This document shows positions 62,577 to 64,000 of a DNA stretch of 64,000 bases, piece by piece. The stretch comes from Streptomyces sp. SAJ15 (GTDB taxonomy: Bacteria > Actinomycetota > Actinomycetes > Streptomycetales > Streptomycetaceae), in contig NZ_NISY01000001.1 of the NCBI RefSeq assembly GCF_007595705.1, positions 1,178,001 through 1,242,000 of the forward strand, read 5' to 3'. Numbering within the stretch: the stretch's first letter is position 1; each line of letters opens with the position of its first letter. The translations under genes were made by a program, and so were the position numbers. The notes under the pieces were generated by a model. The model did no database searches and was not told the origin of the DNA. It saw nothing but the letters and a program-made list of their open reading frames with translations.

Positions 62577-63419
62577 GTGCTGACGACCACCACCAGGGTG
62601 CTGGAGCCCGGCGAGCTCGACGCCGCGCTCGCGGTCCTCGACCGCGACCCGGTCTCCAACGCCTTCGTGACCGCCCGCGTCCAGGCGGCCGGCCTCGACC
62701 CGTGGCGGCTCGGCGGCGAGATGTGGGGCTGGTACAGCGGCGGCCGACTGGAATCACTCTGCTACGCCGGCGCCAACCTCGTCCCCATCTGCGCCACCTC
62801 CGAGGCCGTGCACGCCTTCGCGGAGCGCGCCCGCCGCTCCGGCCGGCGCTGCTCCTCCATCGTCGGCCCCGCCGAGGCCACCGCCGAGCTGTGGTCGCTG
62901 CTCGAGCCGAGCTGGGGCCCCGCCCGCGAGGTCCGCTCCCACCAGCCGCTGATGGTCACCACCTCGATGCCCGCCGATGTCGCCCCCGACCCCCTGGTGC
63001 GCCGCATCCGCAAGGACGAGATGGACCTGATCATGCCGGCGTGCGTGGCCATGTTCACCGAGGAGGTCGGGGTCTCCCCGCTCGCCGGCGACGGCGGGCT
63101 GCTCTACCAGGCGCGGGTCGCCGAACTGGTCGGCGCCGGCCGCTCCTTCGCCCGGGTGGAGAACGGCCAGGTCGTGTTCAAGGCCGAGATCGGCGCCGCC
63201 ACCCCTCAGGCGTGCCAGATCCAGGGTGTGTGGGTGGCCCCCGAGTACCGCGGCCGCGGGCTGTCGGAGATCGGCATGGCGGCGGTCCTCGGCTACGCGC
63301 TGCGCGAGGTGGCCCCGGTCGTCAGCCTGTACGTCAACGACTTCAACACCGCCGCCCGCGCCGCCTACCGCCGCGTCGGCTTCGCGGAGGTCGGGGCGTT
63401 CATGAGCGTGCTCTTCTGA
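62577..63419 (+). CDS. GNAT acetyltransferase with N-terminal DUF4081
   Basis: A 280-residue protein: an N-terminal DUF4081-like domain (residues ~1-130; DRDPVSNAFVTARVQAAGLDP) and a C-terminal GNAT domain with the acetyl-CoA binding VWVAPEYRGRGLSEIGMAAVLG and NDFNTAARAAYRRVGF. The acceptor is unknown. It is often found beside ispG in streptomycetes. Start is a GTG at 62577. The next gene is also an acetyltransferase. Confidence 0.88.
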   Translation: MLTTTTRVLEPGELDAALAVLDRDPVSNAFVTARVQAAGLDPWRLGGEMWGWYSGGRLESLCYAGANLVPICATSEAVHAFAERARRSGRRCSSIVGPAEATAELWSLLEPSWGPAREVRSHQPLMVTTSMPADVAPDPLVRRIRKDEMDLIMPACVAMFTEEVGVSPLAGDGGLLYQARVAELVGAGRSFARVENGQVVFKAEIGAATPQACQIQGVWVAPEYRGRGLSEIGMAAVLGYALREVAPVVSLYVNDFNTAARAAYRRVGFAEVGAFMSVLF

Positions 63420-63544
63420 GCACCCGCGCCTGCTCCCCCGTCCTCGCCCCGTCGTCACCACCCCCGTGCCCCCGTCCTGACCCCGGTCCACCCCCGGCGC
63501 GCTGTTCCGATCCGCGGCCGCCCGCGGCCCAGTAGGGTGCCGCC

Positions 63545-64000
63545 ATGGATGACGTCGTCGTCGGGCCACTCGATCTCGCCGCACGGGTGGACGACGCCCT
63601 CGCCGTGCAGGCGCTCGCCTTCGGCCTCACCGAGGAGGAGGTCGGCGTACGACGCCACATCGTGCTGCGCCATCTCACGAGCCCCGGGGCGCGCGCACTG
63701 GGCGCCACCACCGCCACCGGTCGCCTCGTCGGCTTCGTGTACGGCATGCCCAACGATCGCACGCACTGGTGGTCCACGGTCGTCGAACCGTATCTGCGCG
63801 CCACCGGATACGAGGACTGGCTGAACGACTCGTTCGTGATCACCGAGCTGCATGTGCACCCGGCGTACCAGAACCGGGGGATCGGCCGGTCCCTCATCAC
63901 GACGATCACCGACGGCGCCGGCGAGCCGCGCTCCATCCTCTCGGCGATCGACACGGAGTCACCGGCGCGCGCCCTGTATCGGAGCCTCGGCTACCGGGAC
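63545..64000 (+). CDS. GNAT acetyltransferase, cut by the window edge
   Basis: The first 152 codons are visible and the frame is still open at 64000. GNAT signs are VITELHVHPAYQNRGIGRSLI (acetyl-CoA loop) and SPARALYRSLGYRD. ATG 63545 lies about 125 nt after the previous gene. The acceptor is unknown; the end of the protein is outside the window. Confidence 0.8.
   Translation, partial: MDDVVVGPLDLAARVDDALAVQALAFGLTEEEVGVRRHIVLRHLTSPGARALGATTATGRLVGFVYGMPNDRTHWWSTVVEPYLRATGYEDWLNDSFVITELHVHPAYQNRGIGRSLITTITDGAGEPRSILSAIDTESPARALYRSLGYRD

Overview
The window is a high-GC actinomycete chromosome segment, almost certainly from a Streptomyces. The reasons are the strongly G/C-biased third codon positions, a whiG sporulation sigma factor beside dprA, the gene order nudix-DUF2469-yraN-comM-dprA-whiG...rpsB-tsf-pyrH-frr-cdsA-rlmN that is typical of streptomycetes, and very rare TTA (bldA-type) leucine codons, of which I found three in genes I accept. 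No prophage, IS element, CRISPR array, rRNA or tRNA was recognised.

Layout. (1) 1-6376: tail of a signal-peptidase-like membrane protein, a Nudix hydrolase, DUF2469, an endonuclease-like YraN with an odd repeat-bearing N terminus, ComM, DprA, WhiG and a TetR regulator. (2) 6377-8636: a repeat-rich stretch holding an oppositely oriented M23/LytM-type protein and a striking array of fifteen 15-nt units. (3) 8637-14524: translation and cell-growth genes rpsB, tsf, pyrH, frr, cdsA and rlmN, with conspicuous intergenic hairpins. (4) 14731-18720: a TPP riboswitch followed by an overlapping thiBPQ-type thiamine ABC transporter operon; opposite it lies an ABC exporter-like pair (20917-18738).

(5) 21221-50593: a long polyamine/GABA catabolic region interrupted by unrelated genes. 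It holds an Lrp regulator with an omega-aminotransferase, a divergent gamma-aminobutyraldehyde dehydrogenase with an orphan PotD-like lipoprotein, then a second aldehyde dehydrogenase with potD-potA-potB-potC and a PuuB-like FAD oxidase, then gabT, a PucR-type regulator and a third aldehyde dehydrogenase (probable succinate-semialdehyde dehydrogenase). Together they could import putrescine/spermidine and carry putrescine to 4-aminobutyraldehyde, GABA, succinate semialdehyde and succinate. Between them sit an M4 secreted protease, GDPD, adenosine deaminase, two DUF4190 membrane proteins, a NADAR protein, a PAP2 phosphatase and a TraD-like ATP-binding protein.

(6) 50718-55901: a 1727-residue TPR/CHAT protein whose expected catalytic histidine reads as arginine. 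(7) 56184-64000: a large acyl-CoA dehydrogenase, then the isoprenoid block dxr, an RseP-like site-2 protease and ispG. The ispG copy is broken by an internal deletion plus frameshift. Two acetyltransferases follow, the last cut by the window edge.

The points most worth a second look are the broken ispG, the CHAT His-to-Arg change, the tandem 21-nt copies of the last seven gabT codons, the 15-nt array upstream of rpsB, the 27-bp A/T-rich hairpin at 62321-62407, and the three TTA-codon genes. All functional names rest on reading motifs and on neighbourhood; no database search was possible.
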